64,000 nt of DNA from Methyloversatilis thermotolerans (lineage in GTDB: Bacteria; Pseudomonadota; Gammaproteobacteria; Burkholderiales; Rhodocyclaceae): the NCBI RefSeq assembly GCF_000372885.1, contig NZ_KB889967.1, positions 2,741,430 to 2,805,429 of the forward strand. The letters are read 5' to 3'. The notes beneath the pieces are model-generated. The model was not told the DNA's origin and made no database searches. It worked only from the letters and a program-made list of their open reading frames with translations. Below, piece after piece: positions 19,001 through 26,916 of the stretch; the stretch's first letter is position 1; every line of letters starts with the position of its first letter. A program made the translations under genes and the position numbers.

Positions 19001-20122
19001 TCAGATCTCGCCGACGGCGAACAGCCGCCGGTGCTCGCGCATCGCGTAGCGGTCGGTCATGCCGGCGATGTAGTCGGCGATGGCGCGGGCGGTGTCATCG
19101 CGCGCCATCGCCTGGTACTGCGGCGGCAGCAGGCGGGTATCGTCCATGAAAGCGGCGAACAGTTCGGCGATGATGCGCCGCGCCTTGGCGGTCATGCGCA
19201 GCACCTGGTAGTGGCGATAGAGATTGTCGCGCAGGAACTGCTTGAGCTTGAGCTGCTCCGCCTTCATGCCGTCGCTGTAGGCGACCAGCACGGGTGCCGC
19301 GCGTACCTCGTCTATCGTGCGCGGCGCGGCGGCGGCGATGCGGCGGGCGCTTTCGCTCACCAGATCGATGATCTGCGCATTGATCATGCGCCGGATGGTT
19401 TCGTGGATCAGCCGGCGACCGGCGATCTGCGGATAGAGCCGCACCACCTCGGCGCGATGGCGCGCGAAGATGGGCACCTGCTCGAGCTGTTCCAGCGTGA
19501 TCAGACCGGAGCGCAGACCGTCATCGACATCGTGGTTGTTGTAGGCGATCTCGTCGGCAAGATTGCAGATCTGCGCCTCTATCGTCGGCTGTGTGCGGTT
19601 CAGGAAGCGTTCGCCCAGATCGCCCAGCGCGCGCGCGGTGTTCGGCGAGCAGTGCTTCAGGATGCCCTCGCGCGTCTCGAACGTGAGATTCAGGCCATCG
19701 AAGGCGCCGTAGCGTTCTTCCAGCAGGTCCACGGTGCGCAGGCTCTGCAGGTTGTGCTCGAAACCGCCGTATTCGCGCATGCAGTCGTTCAGCGCATCCT
19801 GGCCAGCGTGACCGAAAGGCGTGTGCCCGAGGTCGTGCGCGATCGACACCGCCTCGGCCAGGTCTTCGTTCACCTGGAGCGCGCGGGCGATGGAGCGCGC
19901 GATCTGCGCCACTTCGATGCTGTGCGTCAGCCGCGTGCGGAACAGGTCGCCCTCATGGTTTACGAACACCTGGGTCTTGTATTCCAGCCGGCGAAAGGCA
20001 GTGCTGTGCACGATACGGTCGCGGTCGCGCTGGAACTGACTGCGGCCCGGCGGTGAATCCTCGGCGAAGCGACGGCCGCGGGAGTTGTCGTCGCAGGCGG
20101 CGTAGGGCGCGAGTTCAGGCAT
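19001..20122 (-). CDS. dgt: Deoxyguanosinetriphosphate triphosphohydrolase-like HD protein
   Basis: A 373-residue HD-superfamily protein that hydrolyses dNTPs to deoxynucleoside and triphosphate. Metal-binding motifs are visible: [17 protein letters not shown] near residues 61-77, and [13 protein letters not shown], which carries the HD pair, near 96-108. The N-terminal [11 protein letters not shown] is typical of dGTPase type 2. Its start overlaps the aroB stop by 8 bp, making it the last gene of the pil-aro block. Substrate range cannot be read from sequence. Confidence 0.92.
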   Translation of the reverse strand: MPELAPYAACDDNSRGRRFAEDSPPGRSQFQRDRDRIVHSTAFRRLEYKTQVFVNHEGDLFRTRLTHSIEVAQIARSIARALQVNEDLAEAVSIAHDLGHTPFGHAGQDALNDCMREYGGFEHNLQSLRTVDLLEERYGAFDGLNLTFETREGILKHCSPNTARALGDLGERFLNRTQPTIEAQICNLADEIAYNNHDVDDGLRSGLITLEQLEQVPIFARHRAEVVRLYPQIAGRRLIHETIRRMINAQIIDLVSESARRIAAAAPRTIDEVRAAPVLVAYSDGMKAEQLKLKQFLRDNLYRHYQVLRMTAKARRIIAELFAAFMDDTRLLPPQYQAMARDDTARAIADYIAGMTDRYAMREHRRLFAVGEI

Positions 20123-21203
20123 GCGCGCAGCAGTGTTCTATCGCGGCGGCAATGTCGGACAGCGGCGCGTCGCCATGGATGACCGCTTCGCCGATGCGCT
20201 TGAGCAGCACCAGCCGCAGCTTGCCGGCGTCCACCTTCTTGTCGTGCGACATCAGTTCGAGATAGCGCTCGACGCCCAGTCGCGGACCGGCGAACAGCAG
20301 GCCGGCCGACGCGTGGATATCGCGGATGCGCGCCACGTCATCGTCGTTCAGCCAGCCGAGGCGACGCGACAGCTCGACCGCCATCAGCGTGCCGGACGCC
20401 ACCGCCTCACCGTGCAACCACTCGCCGTAGCCAAGACCGGTTTCGATGGCGTGGCCGAAGGTGTGGCCAAGGTTGAGCGTGGCGCGCACGCCGGTCTCGG
20501 TTTCATCCTCTATCACCACTTCGGCCTTGTTGCGGCAGGAACGCTCGATCGCATGCGACAGCGCGTCCGGCTCGCGCGCCAGCAGACGCGGCATGTTCAC
20601 TTCCAGCCAGTCGAAGAATTCGCGGTCGCGGATCAGGCCGTACTTGATGACCTCGGCCAGGCCGGCCTTCAGCTCGCGCTCCGGCAGCGTATCCAGCGTG
20701 GCGGTATCGGCCAGCACCAGCCGCGGCTGGTGGAAGGCGCCTATCATGTTCTTGCCCAGCGGATGGTTGATCGCGGTCTTGCCACCGACCGACGAATCGA
20801 CCTGCGCCAGCAGCGTGGTGGGCACCTGGATGAAAGGCACGCCGCGCTGGTAGGTGGCCGCGGCAAAACCCACCATGTCGCCGATCACGCCACCTCCGAG
20901 CGCGATGAGCGTGGTGGAACGCTCCACGCGCGCGCCGAGCAGCGCATCGAAAATCAGATTGAGCGTGGGCCAGTCCTTGTGCGCCTCGCCATCCGGCAGC
21001 ACCACGAGCTGGTGGGCCACGCCGGCGCGGTCCAGCGCATCGAGCACGCGCGACGCATACAGCGGTGCGACCACGTCATTGCTGATGACCACCGCGCGCT
21101 TGCGCTTGAGCACCGAGGCGTAAAGATCGCCGCGATCGATCAGACCGCTGCCGATATGGATGTCGTAGGCGCGCTCGTCGAGCGCCACATTCAGGCTGCG
21201 CAT
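20115..21203 (-). CDS. aroB: 3-dehydroquinate synthase
   Basis: A 362-residue enzyme of the shikimate pathway that cyclises DAHP to 3-dehydroquinate using NAD and a divalent metal. Recognisable segments are the NAD-binding loop [21 protein letters not shown], then [19 protein letters not shown], and the metal-binding [11 protein letters not shown]. It overlaps aroK (13 bp) upstream and dgt (8 bp) downstream, so the three are translationally linked. This is the usual aroKB order after pilMNOPQ. Confidence 0.97.
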   Translation of the reverse strand: MRSLNVALDERAYDIHIGSGLIDRGDLYASVLKRKRAVVISNDVVAPLYASRVLDALDRAGVAHQLVVLPDGEAHKDWPTLNLIFDALLGARVERSTTLIALGGGVIGDMVGFAAATYQRGVPFIQVPTTLLAQVDSSVGGKTAINHPLGKNMIGAFHQPRLVLADTATLDTLPERELKAGLAEVIKYGLIRDREFFDWLEVNMPRLLAREPDALSHAIERSCRNKAEVVIEDETETGVRATLNLGHTFGHAIETGLGYGEWLHGEAVASGTLMAVELSRRLGWLNDDDVARIRDIHASAGLLFAGPRLGVERYLELMSHDKKVDAGKLRLVLLKRIGEAVIHGDAPLSDIAAAIEHCCAHA

Positions 21204-21718
21204 CGGTTCAGGTATTCCCGTTCTAGCTTGCGGACGATGGACAGCGGACTGCCCTGGCCGCTTTCCGCAATGTAATCGGCGACCTCGCGGTACAGAGGGT
21301 CGCGCACGCCGTGAAGTTCTCGCACGCGGGCGCGCGGATCGTCGACCTGCAGCAGAGGGCGGTTGCGATCACCGCGCGTGCGTGACCACAGCACATCGGG
21401 CGGCACATCGAGGTAGACCACCCAGCCACCGGCCTTCAGGTTGCGCCGGTTCGCGGGATCCATCACCACGCCGCCGCCCGTGGCAAGCACAAGGCCGGTT
21501 TCGTGCGACAGCGCTTCGATGGTCGCCGCCTCGCGGCGACGGAAGCCGGCCTCGCCCTCGATTTCGAAGATGGTCGGAATGCTGACGCCGGTGCGCGCCT
21601 CGATTTCGTGATCGCAATCGACGAAGCGCTTGTGCAGACGACGGGCGAGCTGGCGGCCGACGGTCGTCTTGCCCGCCCCCATCATGCCGACCAGGATTAT
21701 GTTGTCACTGTGTTCCAC
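21191..21718 (-). CDS. aroK: Shikimate kinase
   Basis: A 175-residue P-loop kinase that phosphorylates shikimate with ATP. The Walker A region is [18 protein letters not shown] near residues 11-28, followed by [11 protein letters not shown] (substrate-binding Asp) and ATGGGVV (the shikimate-binding GGG). RNRPLL forms the lid arginines. It lies 69 bp after pilQ and overlaps aroB, linking the pilus operon with aromatic biosynthesis as in many beta- and gammaproteobacteria. Confidence 0.96.
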   Translation of the reverse strand: MEHSDNIILVGMMGAGKTTVGRQLARRLHKRFVDCDHEIEARTGVSIPTIFEIEGEAGFRRREAATIEALSHETGLVLATGGGVVMDPANRRNLKAGGWVVYLDVPPDVLWSRTRGDRNRPLLQVDDPRARVRELHGVRDPLYREVADYIAESGQGSPLSIVRKLEREYLNRCAA

Positions 21719-21787
21719 GCGCCGATTCTAGCAGCGCGCCCCGACAATGCGGCCCCAGCGGCCGCATCGGGAACGCAGCGCTCGGGC

Positions 21788-23932
21788 TCAGCGCAGCGTG
21801 AGCGCATCACTCACGATGCGCGGCGTCACAAAAATGAGCAGTTCGGCGCGGCTGTTGTCGGTTTCGGTATTGCGGAACAGGAAACCGACGTAGGGCAGGT
21901 CGCCGAGGACAGGGATGCGTGTCTGGGTGCGCCGCTCTTCCTGGGTGTAGATGCCGCCGATCACCACAGTGCCGCCGTTCTCGACCAGCACATCGGTCTT
22001 GACGTGCTTGGTATCGATGGCCACGCCGGCGCCGGTGGCCAGCGCCGTGTTCGGGGTGTCCTTGTTCACGTCGAGTGCCATCTGCACACGGCCGTCCGGC
22101 GTGATCTGGGGCTTCACCTGCAGCTTCAGGTTGGCCTTGCGGAAGGAAATGCTGGTGGCGCCCGAACTGGTGGCCTGCTGGTAAGGAATTTCCACGCCCT
22201 GCTCGATCAGCGCCTCGTTCTGGTCCGAGGTCATGACGCGCGGGCTGGAAATCACCTTGCCCTTGCCGTCCTGCTCCAGCGCCGACAGTTCGAGGTTCAG
22301 GAAGCGCGATGCGGCGGAATTGAACAGCACGAAGGACAACTGACCGGGCGAGCGGCCGCTGATGTTCGACGCGCGCAGATTCACACCCATCGAGTCGGTG
22401 AGGTAGTTCGGTGTGGTCTGCACCTGACCGGTCTGGAAGCCGGAAGCCGAGGTGGAGCCGCCGATGTTCAGGCCGGCACGACCGAGCTGGACCGACCCGG
22501 CCTGCGACTGGTTGATGCCGAGGCGTGCGCCGAGGTTCTTCGCGAAGTCTTCGCTGGCTTCGACGATGCGTGCCTCGATCAACACCTGGCGGGTCGGGAT
22601 GTCGAGCTCGCTCATGATGCGGCGGATCTCTTCCAGGCGGCTCGGGATGTCGGTCACGATGAGCTTGTTCGTGCGCGTGTCCATCACGATGGAGCCGCGC
22701 TTCGACAGGAAGCTGCGATCGGAATCCTTCTTCTCGGTGATCGCCTTGTAGATCACGTCGGCCTTGTGATAGTTGAGCTGGAAGGTTTCGGTACGCAGCG
22801 GTTCAAGCTCGCTCACCTGCATCTGGCTCTCCAGCGCCAGCTTTTCCTTGGCGGCCAGTTCGTCGCGCGGGGCGATCCAGATCACGTTGCCGGTCTTGCG
22901 CTTGTCCAGCCCCTTGGCGTCCAGGATGATGTCCAGCGCCTGGTCCCACGGCACATCCTTGAGGCGCAGCGTGAGCGAGCCGCCCACGGTATCGGACGTG
23001 ATGATGTTGTTGTCGGTGAAATCGGCGATCACCTGCAGCACCGACCGCACATCGATGTTCTGGAAATTCAGCGACAGCTTCTCGCCCTGGTAGCCCGGCT
23101 TGCTGCCCTGGACCAGCTTGTTCGGATCCTCGACCAGACGCTTCACCTCGAGGATGAACTGGTTTTCGCTCTGGTAGGCGTTGTGCTCCCACAGGCCGTT
23201 GGGCGTGATGGTGAGCCGGACATTGGCGCCCGAACGCACGACGTCCATCTGCGTGATCGGGGTGCCGAAATCCGTCACGTCGTAACGCTTCAGGAATTCG
23301 TCGGCGACCGTGGCACGCAGGAAGTCAACGACCAGCTTGCTGCCCTGCTGGCGGATGTCGATGCCGGTATCCGGATCGGACAGTTCGACCACCACGCGAC
23401 CTTCGCCGTCCTTGCCGCGCCTGAAGCCGACATTGCGCAGCGCGGGTGCTTCCTTGCCGACGCTGCTGCCCGGTTCGGCAAAACGGGCGGCCTTGTCGCT
23501 GGCCACCGCCGGTTCCGCGCTCGCCGGAGCGGCCAGCGTGATGTAGAGATCGCGCCCGGACAGACGGGTGTTGAAGGTGGACAGCTTGTTCAGGTTCAGC
23601 ACCAGTCGCGTGCGGTCTCCGACTTCCACCACGTTGAAGCTGCGCAGGTGCGCTTCATTGATGGTCTGCGACGAACGACCGAGGCCGTTGCCGGTATCCG
23701 GGAAATCGAAGGCAATGCGTGCCGGCTGCGACACGCTGAAATTGGCGGGCACCGCCGGCAGTTCATTGCGGGTGGTGATCTTGATGAGCACTTCGCCCGC
23801 CTGCTGCGACACGAGAAGCGACTCGATCGCATTGGACGGGGCCTTGGGTTCGGCCTGCGCCGACGCGAGCGCGGGCAGAAAACCCAGCGCCAGCGCCCCG
23901 AACAGGCGGAAAAGACGGGGAACGTAATTCAT
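21788..23932 (-). CDS. pilQ: Type IV pilus secretin PilQ
   Basis: A 714-residue outer-membrane secretin through which the pilus exits. It has a signal peptide (MNYVPRLFRLFGALALGFLP, ending in ALASAQA). Two AMIN-like beta domains bind peptidoglycan in the first 260 residues. STN/N-domains follow (LNFQNIDVRSVLQVIADFTD), and the C-terminal secretin domain includes VLIEARIVEASEDFAKNLG and the GGTVVIGGIY region. Start at 23932 is chosen because the signal peptide begins there; it overlaps the pilP stop by 4 bp (ATGA). It probably depends on pilP-coupled translation, and pilP is frameshifted here. Confidence 0.96.
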   Translation of the reverse strand: MNYVPRLFRLFGALALGFLPALASAQAEPKAPSNAIESLLVSQQAGEVLIKITTRNELPAVPANFSVSQPARIAFDFPDTGNGLGRSSQTINEAHLRSFNVVEVGDRTRLVLNLNKLSTFNTRLSGRDLYITLAAPASAEPAVASDKAARFAEPGSSVGKEAPALRNVGFRRGKDGEGRVVVELSDPDTGIDIRQQGSKLVVDFLRATVADEFLKRYDVTDFGTPITQMDVVRSGANVRLTITPNGLWEHNAYQSENQFILEVKRLVEDPNKLVQGSKPGYQGEKLSLNFQNIDVRSVLQVIADFTDNNIITSDTVGGSLTLRLKDVPWDQALDIILDAKGLDKRKTGNVIWIAPRDELAAKEKLALESQMQVSELEPLRTETFQLNYHKADVIYKAITEKKDSDRSFLSKRGSIVMDTRTNKLIVTDIPSRLEEIRRIMSELDIPTRQVLIEARIVEASEDFAKNLGARLGINQSQAGSVQLGRAGLNIGGSTSASGFQTGQVQTTPNYLTDSMGVNLRASNISGRSPGQLSFVLFNSAASRFLNLELSALEQDGKGKVISSPRVMTSDQNEALIEQGVEIPYQQATSSGATSISFRKANLKLQVKPQITPDGRVQMALDVNKDTPNTALATGAGVAIDTKHVKTDVLVENGGTVVIGGIYTQEERRTQTRIPVLGDLPYVGFLFRNTETDNSRAELLIFVTPRIVSDALTLR

Positions 23933-24458
23933 TTCTTGGCCTCCTGCTCCTGCAGCTGGAGCATGCTGGTGCGTTCGACCCACTCGCCGTCCGCGTCCTG
24001 AACGATTTCTTTCAGCGTGATGCCGTCGCTTTCGATCGCCGTGATGACGCCGAAATTCTGGCCCATGTAGTTTCCGGTGCGCACCCGGTGCAACGTGGAA
24101 TCGGCGCGAACCAGGGCATAGCGCACCTTGCCCTGTTCGAGCACCCCGACCATGGCCAGCGAATCCAGGGGATACTGCTCCAGCGGCTCCTTGCGCCGAT
24201 CCAGATCGGGAGACAGACCGGTCCCCCCCCACCGCCCCGCTTGCGTTCCGGTTCGATCTTCTGCACGTTGAACGGATCGATCAACGCAGCCGCTTCATAG
24301 GCAACGACGATGGACGGCTTGATTTCGGGCAGGGGCTTGACCTGCCCCTTCATGCCCTGGGTGCTTTCTTCCATCCAGGCCCGGATATCGTCGTGACTTT
24401 CGTCGCCACAGCCGGCGAGCAGGACGCACAGTGCGGCAAACAGGGCGAGGCGCTTCAC
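23929..24458 (-). pseudogene. pilP: Type IV pilus inner-membrane lipoprotein PilP, frameshifted in a G8 run
   Basis: The 5' frame encodes a lipoprotein signal (MKRLALFAALCVLLAGCGDE, lipobox LAGC) and the PilP linker to IEPERKRGGG. The 3' frame encodes GLSPDLDRRKEPLEQYPLDS, then MVGVLEQGKVRYALVRADST and NYMGQNFGVITAIE, the PilP core domain that docks on PilQ. They are joined at a run of eight C on the plus strand (about 24223-24230). A run of nine or six would restore one roughly 176-residue PilP. The change may be a sequencing error in the homopolymer, a mutation, or slipped-strand ON/OFF switching. It overlaps pilO and pilQ by 4 bp each. Confidence 0.88.
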
Positions 24459-25120
24459 TTCTTGCCTCCCTTCGCCTTGTCCGCCTTTTCCTTGCGGATA
24501 CGCGCGATTTCCTCGTCGTCGAGATAGCGATAGGTGGTGGCAACCGCGTCCATGCGAAGGCCATCCTTGGTCGACTCGACCACCAGGCCGCCCAGCGTCA
24601 CGATGCGCGACAGCTTGGCCACGTCTCCGGCAAAGTTGCCCAGGTCATGGTAACCCCCGAGCACCCGTATCGTGATCGGCATTTCGGCATAGAAATCCTT
24701 CACCGCCTCGCCGCCCGGTTTCCAGGTTTCGAAGGTGAGGCCACGACTCAGACCGGCCTGGCTGATATCGACCAGCAGCGATTCCATTTCCGCCTTGTTC
24801 GGCAACTGCTTGAGCAGCGCTCCAAAGGACTTGTCGATATCGGCGAGCTGCTGCTGGTACTGATCGAGGTTCACCGCCTGTCGCTTCTTGTTCAGCCACT
24901 CGTCCTTCAGTGCCTGCTCTTCGCCACGCTTCTGCTCCAGCTCCATCTGCAGCGGATCCCACAGGAACCACCAGCCGGCCGCCAGCGTGGCGACGAGCAC
25001 GCCAACCAGCACGGCCGCCTTGGGCGCGGGCGCCCAGTTGCCGACATCCTTCGGATCGAGGTTGCGGAAATCATCTGCAAGCCGTTCGAAATCGAACCTG
25101 GGCATCTGCATCGCTTTCAT
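24455..25120 (-). CDS. pilO: Type IV pilus alignment protein PilO
   Basis: A 221-residue bitopic inner-membrane protein. A cytoplasmic N-terminus (MPRFDFERLADDFRNLDPKD) is followed by one membrane helix (AAVLVGVLVATLAAGWWFLW, about residues 35-55), a coiled coil (QMELEQKRGEEQALKDEW) and a ferredoxin-like periplasmic domain. It pairs with PilN to form the platform linking PilM to PilP/PilQ. It overlaps pilN and pilP by 4 bp. A second Met (M6) is an alternative start. Confidence 0.94.
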   Translation of the reverse strand: MKAMQMPRFDFERLADDFRNLDPKDVGNWAPAPKAAVLVGVLVATLAAGWWFLWDPLQMELEQKRGEEQALKDEWLNKKRQAVNLDQYQQQLADIDKSFGALLKQLPNKAEMESLLVDISQAGLSRGLTFETWKPGGEAVKDFYAEMPITIRVLGGYHDLGNFAGDVAKLSRIVTLGGLVVESTKDGLRMDAVATTYRYLDDEEIARIRKEKADKAKGGKK

Positions 25121-25698
25121 GAACGCCCCTTGTTCGACTTGCCTTCGTTCTCATCCACCGTACGGGTGATGAACAGGTCGAGGCTGAATTCGTTCATGCG
25201 GCGCTTGTCCACGCTGACACCCTTGATTTCGATCAGCGTGGGCCGCTCGAGCAGTGGCGAGGACTCGAGATTGCGCATCAGGCTGGATACGCGCGCATTC
25301 GACTGGGCGTAGCCAACCAGATTGATCTTGTTGCCCTGCTGCGCCACCTTGCGCAGATAGACGCCTTCAGGCACGTGACGGGCCAGCTCGTTGAACAGTC
25401 CGACCGCCTCCGAGCGATTGCCCTGCAGCGACTCGATCACGCGCTTGCGCTGCAGCAGCGCCTCGGTCTGTTCGCGCAGGCGCTTGATTTCGTCGATCGT
25501 CTTGTCCAGCGCGGCAATTTCGGTCTTCAGGAAGGCGTTCTTCTGATCCTGAGCGGACACATAACCGCTGATGATGCCGTTGACCAGCGCCACGATCAGA
25601 CCGCCCAGCACCAGGGTCAGCCCGGTCAGCGCGTAGAACTGCTGGCGCCGCGCCTTGCGCTTCTCTTCGCGGTGCGGCAGAAGGTTGATGCGTATCAT
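25117..25698 (-). CDS. pilN: Type IV pilus assembly protein PilN
   Basis: A 193-residue bitopic protein. Its N-terminal IRINLLPHREEKRKARR is the conserved peptide that inserts into PilM. A membrane helix (FYALTGLTLVLGGLIVALVN) and a coiled coil ahead of the periplasmic domain follow. Start at 25698 is chosen because the PilM-binding motif begins there and the ATG overlaps the pilM stop (ATGA). It forms a heterodimer with PilO. Confidence 0.94.
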   Translation of the reverse strand: MIRINLLPHREEKRKARRQQFYALTGLTLVLGGLIVALVNGIISGYVSAQDQKNAFLKTEIAALDKTIDEIKRLREQTEALLQRKRVIESLQGNRSEAVGLFNELARHVPEGVYLRKVAQQGNKINLVGYAQSNARVSSLMRNLESSPLLERPTLIEIKGVSVDKRRMNEFSLDLFITRTVDENEGKSNKGRS

Positions 25699-26774
25699 GC
25701 GTCGAACCTCCTGAGGGCGAGGCCGCACGCCACCAGCAGCGATGGCGCGTCCTGGCTCAGCCGCTTCGCGGTCACCGAGGGGGCGAGCTGCATGTCGACA
25801 AAGGGGTTCGCGACCCGCGTTTCCACCTGGGTCCGGTTGGCCACCACCTCATCCAGCCCCTGGATCACGGCGCATCCCCCCGCGAGCACGATGTGATCGA
25901 CGCCGTTGTACTGCGTGGACGTGAAGAAGAACTGCAGCGCGCGCGACACTTCGAGCGCAAGGTTGTCCATGAAGGGACGCAGCAGGTCGTTCTCGTAATT
26001 CTCGGGCAGGGTGTTGGTACGCTTGGCGGCTTCCGCCTCTTCCGGACTCATGCCGTAGTTGCGCATGATGTCCTGTGTAAGCTGGTAGCCGCCGAAGGCC
26101 TGCTCCCGCGAATACACCGGCTGGTCGTTGCGCAGGATGATCACGTTCATCACATTGGCGCCGATATCGACCAGCACGATATTGCTGTCCTTGCCACCTT
26201 CCGGAAGCTGCCGCTCGACCAGTTCGAAAGCCGCCTGCGCCGCATAGGACTCGACATCCACCACCACCGCGCGCAGGCCGGCCGCCTCGGCAACCGCCAC
26301 CCGGTCCTCGACCTTCTCCTTGCGCGAGGCGGCAATCAGCACCTCGACCTCCTCCGGATTGCCCGGCGCCGGCCCCACGACCTGGAAATCGAGGTTCACC
26401 TCGTCAAGCTGGAAAGGGATGTACTGGTTGGCTTCCGACTCGACCAGCACCTCGAGCTCCTGCTCTCGCTGGTTCGCCGGAACGATGATCTTCTTGGTAA
26501 TGACCGCCGCTGCCGGCAGAGCCAGCGCAACATTGCGCGTCGATGTCCCCATGCGCTTCCAGGCACGGCGGACCGCCTCGGCCACTTCCTCGAGCTTGGC
26601 GATATTGCCATCCACGACCGAATCGCGCGGAAGGTTCTCGATCGCATAGCGCTCGATGCGGTGCTCGCCCTTCGCTGTCCGGGACAGCTCGACCAGCTTG
26701 ACCGCCGAGGATGACACGTCCAATCCCAGCAGGGGACGCGCTCCAGGGTTGAAAATCGACAGGTCGAAAGCCAA
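25695..26774 (-). CDS. pilM: Type IV pilus actin-like protein PilM
   Basis: A 359-residue actin/FtsA-fold cytoplasmic ATPase-like protein that anchors the PilMNOP complex. LLGLDVSSSAVKLVELSR near residues 15-32 is phosphate-1, VLVDIGANVMNVIIL near 195-210 is phosphate-2, and HIVLAGGCAVIQGLDE near 294-309 is the adenosine motif. The start is TTG at 26774, supported by AAAGGA 6-7 bp upstream and the conserved beginning AFDLSIFNPGARP. It is the first gene of the pilMNOPQ-aroKB-dgt block and is divergent from the PBP1A gene. Confidence 0.94.
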   Translation of the reverse strand: MAFDLSIFNPGARPLLGLDVSSSAVKLVELSRTAKGEHRIERYAIENLPRDSVVDGNIAKLEEVAEAVRRAWKRMGTSTRNVALALPAAAVITKKIIVPANQREQELEVLVESEANQYIPFQLDEVNLDFQVVGPAPGNPEEVEVLIAASRKEKVEDRVAVAEAAGLRAVVVDVESYAAQAAFELVERQLPEGGKDSNIVLVDIGANVMNVIILRNDQPVYSREQAFGGYQLTQDIMRNYGMSPEEAEAAKRTNTLPENYENDLLRPFMDNLALEVSRALQFFFTSTQYNGVDHIVLAGGCAVIQGLDEVVANRTQVETRVANPFVDMQLAPSVTAKRLSQDAPSLLVACGLALRRFDA

Positions 26775-26916
26775 GCTTTTTCCTTTAAAGACAGTATTTT
26801 AGGCAGAATACCGACAAATTACATTAAGATGCTAGCAGCAAGGTCTGGACAAGTAAACACATTTTGGTTATGGGTTCTGACAAGCTTCTCACGGTCGGCC
26901 AGCTATACTTTCGGGT
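26775..26916. promoter_or_regulatory. divergent control region between pilM and the PBP1A gene
   Basis: A 142-bp gap, clearly more AT-rich than its surroundings, serves both divergent transcription units. Toward pilM a TAAAAT -10-like box (26801-26796, minus strand) is visible. Toward the PBP1A gene TATACT is at 26904-26909. Neither has a convincing -35 at 17 bp (a CTGACA lies 21 bp before TATACT). Divergent pilM/ponA is a widespread arrangement. Exact promoters are not resolved. Confidence 0.4.

Noticed and set aside
19031-20056. A 341-codon plus-strand frame opposite dgt
   Set aside because: Antisense shadow; HD-domain motifs lie on the minus strand.
21503-24001. An 832-codon plus-strand frame opposite pilQ and aroK
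   Set aside because: Same artefact; PilQ and shikimate kinase motifs on the other strand are unambiguous.
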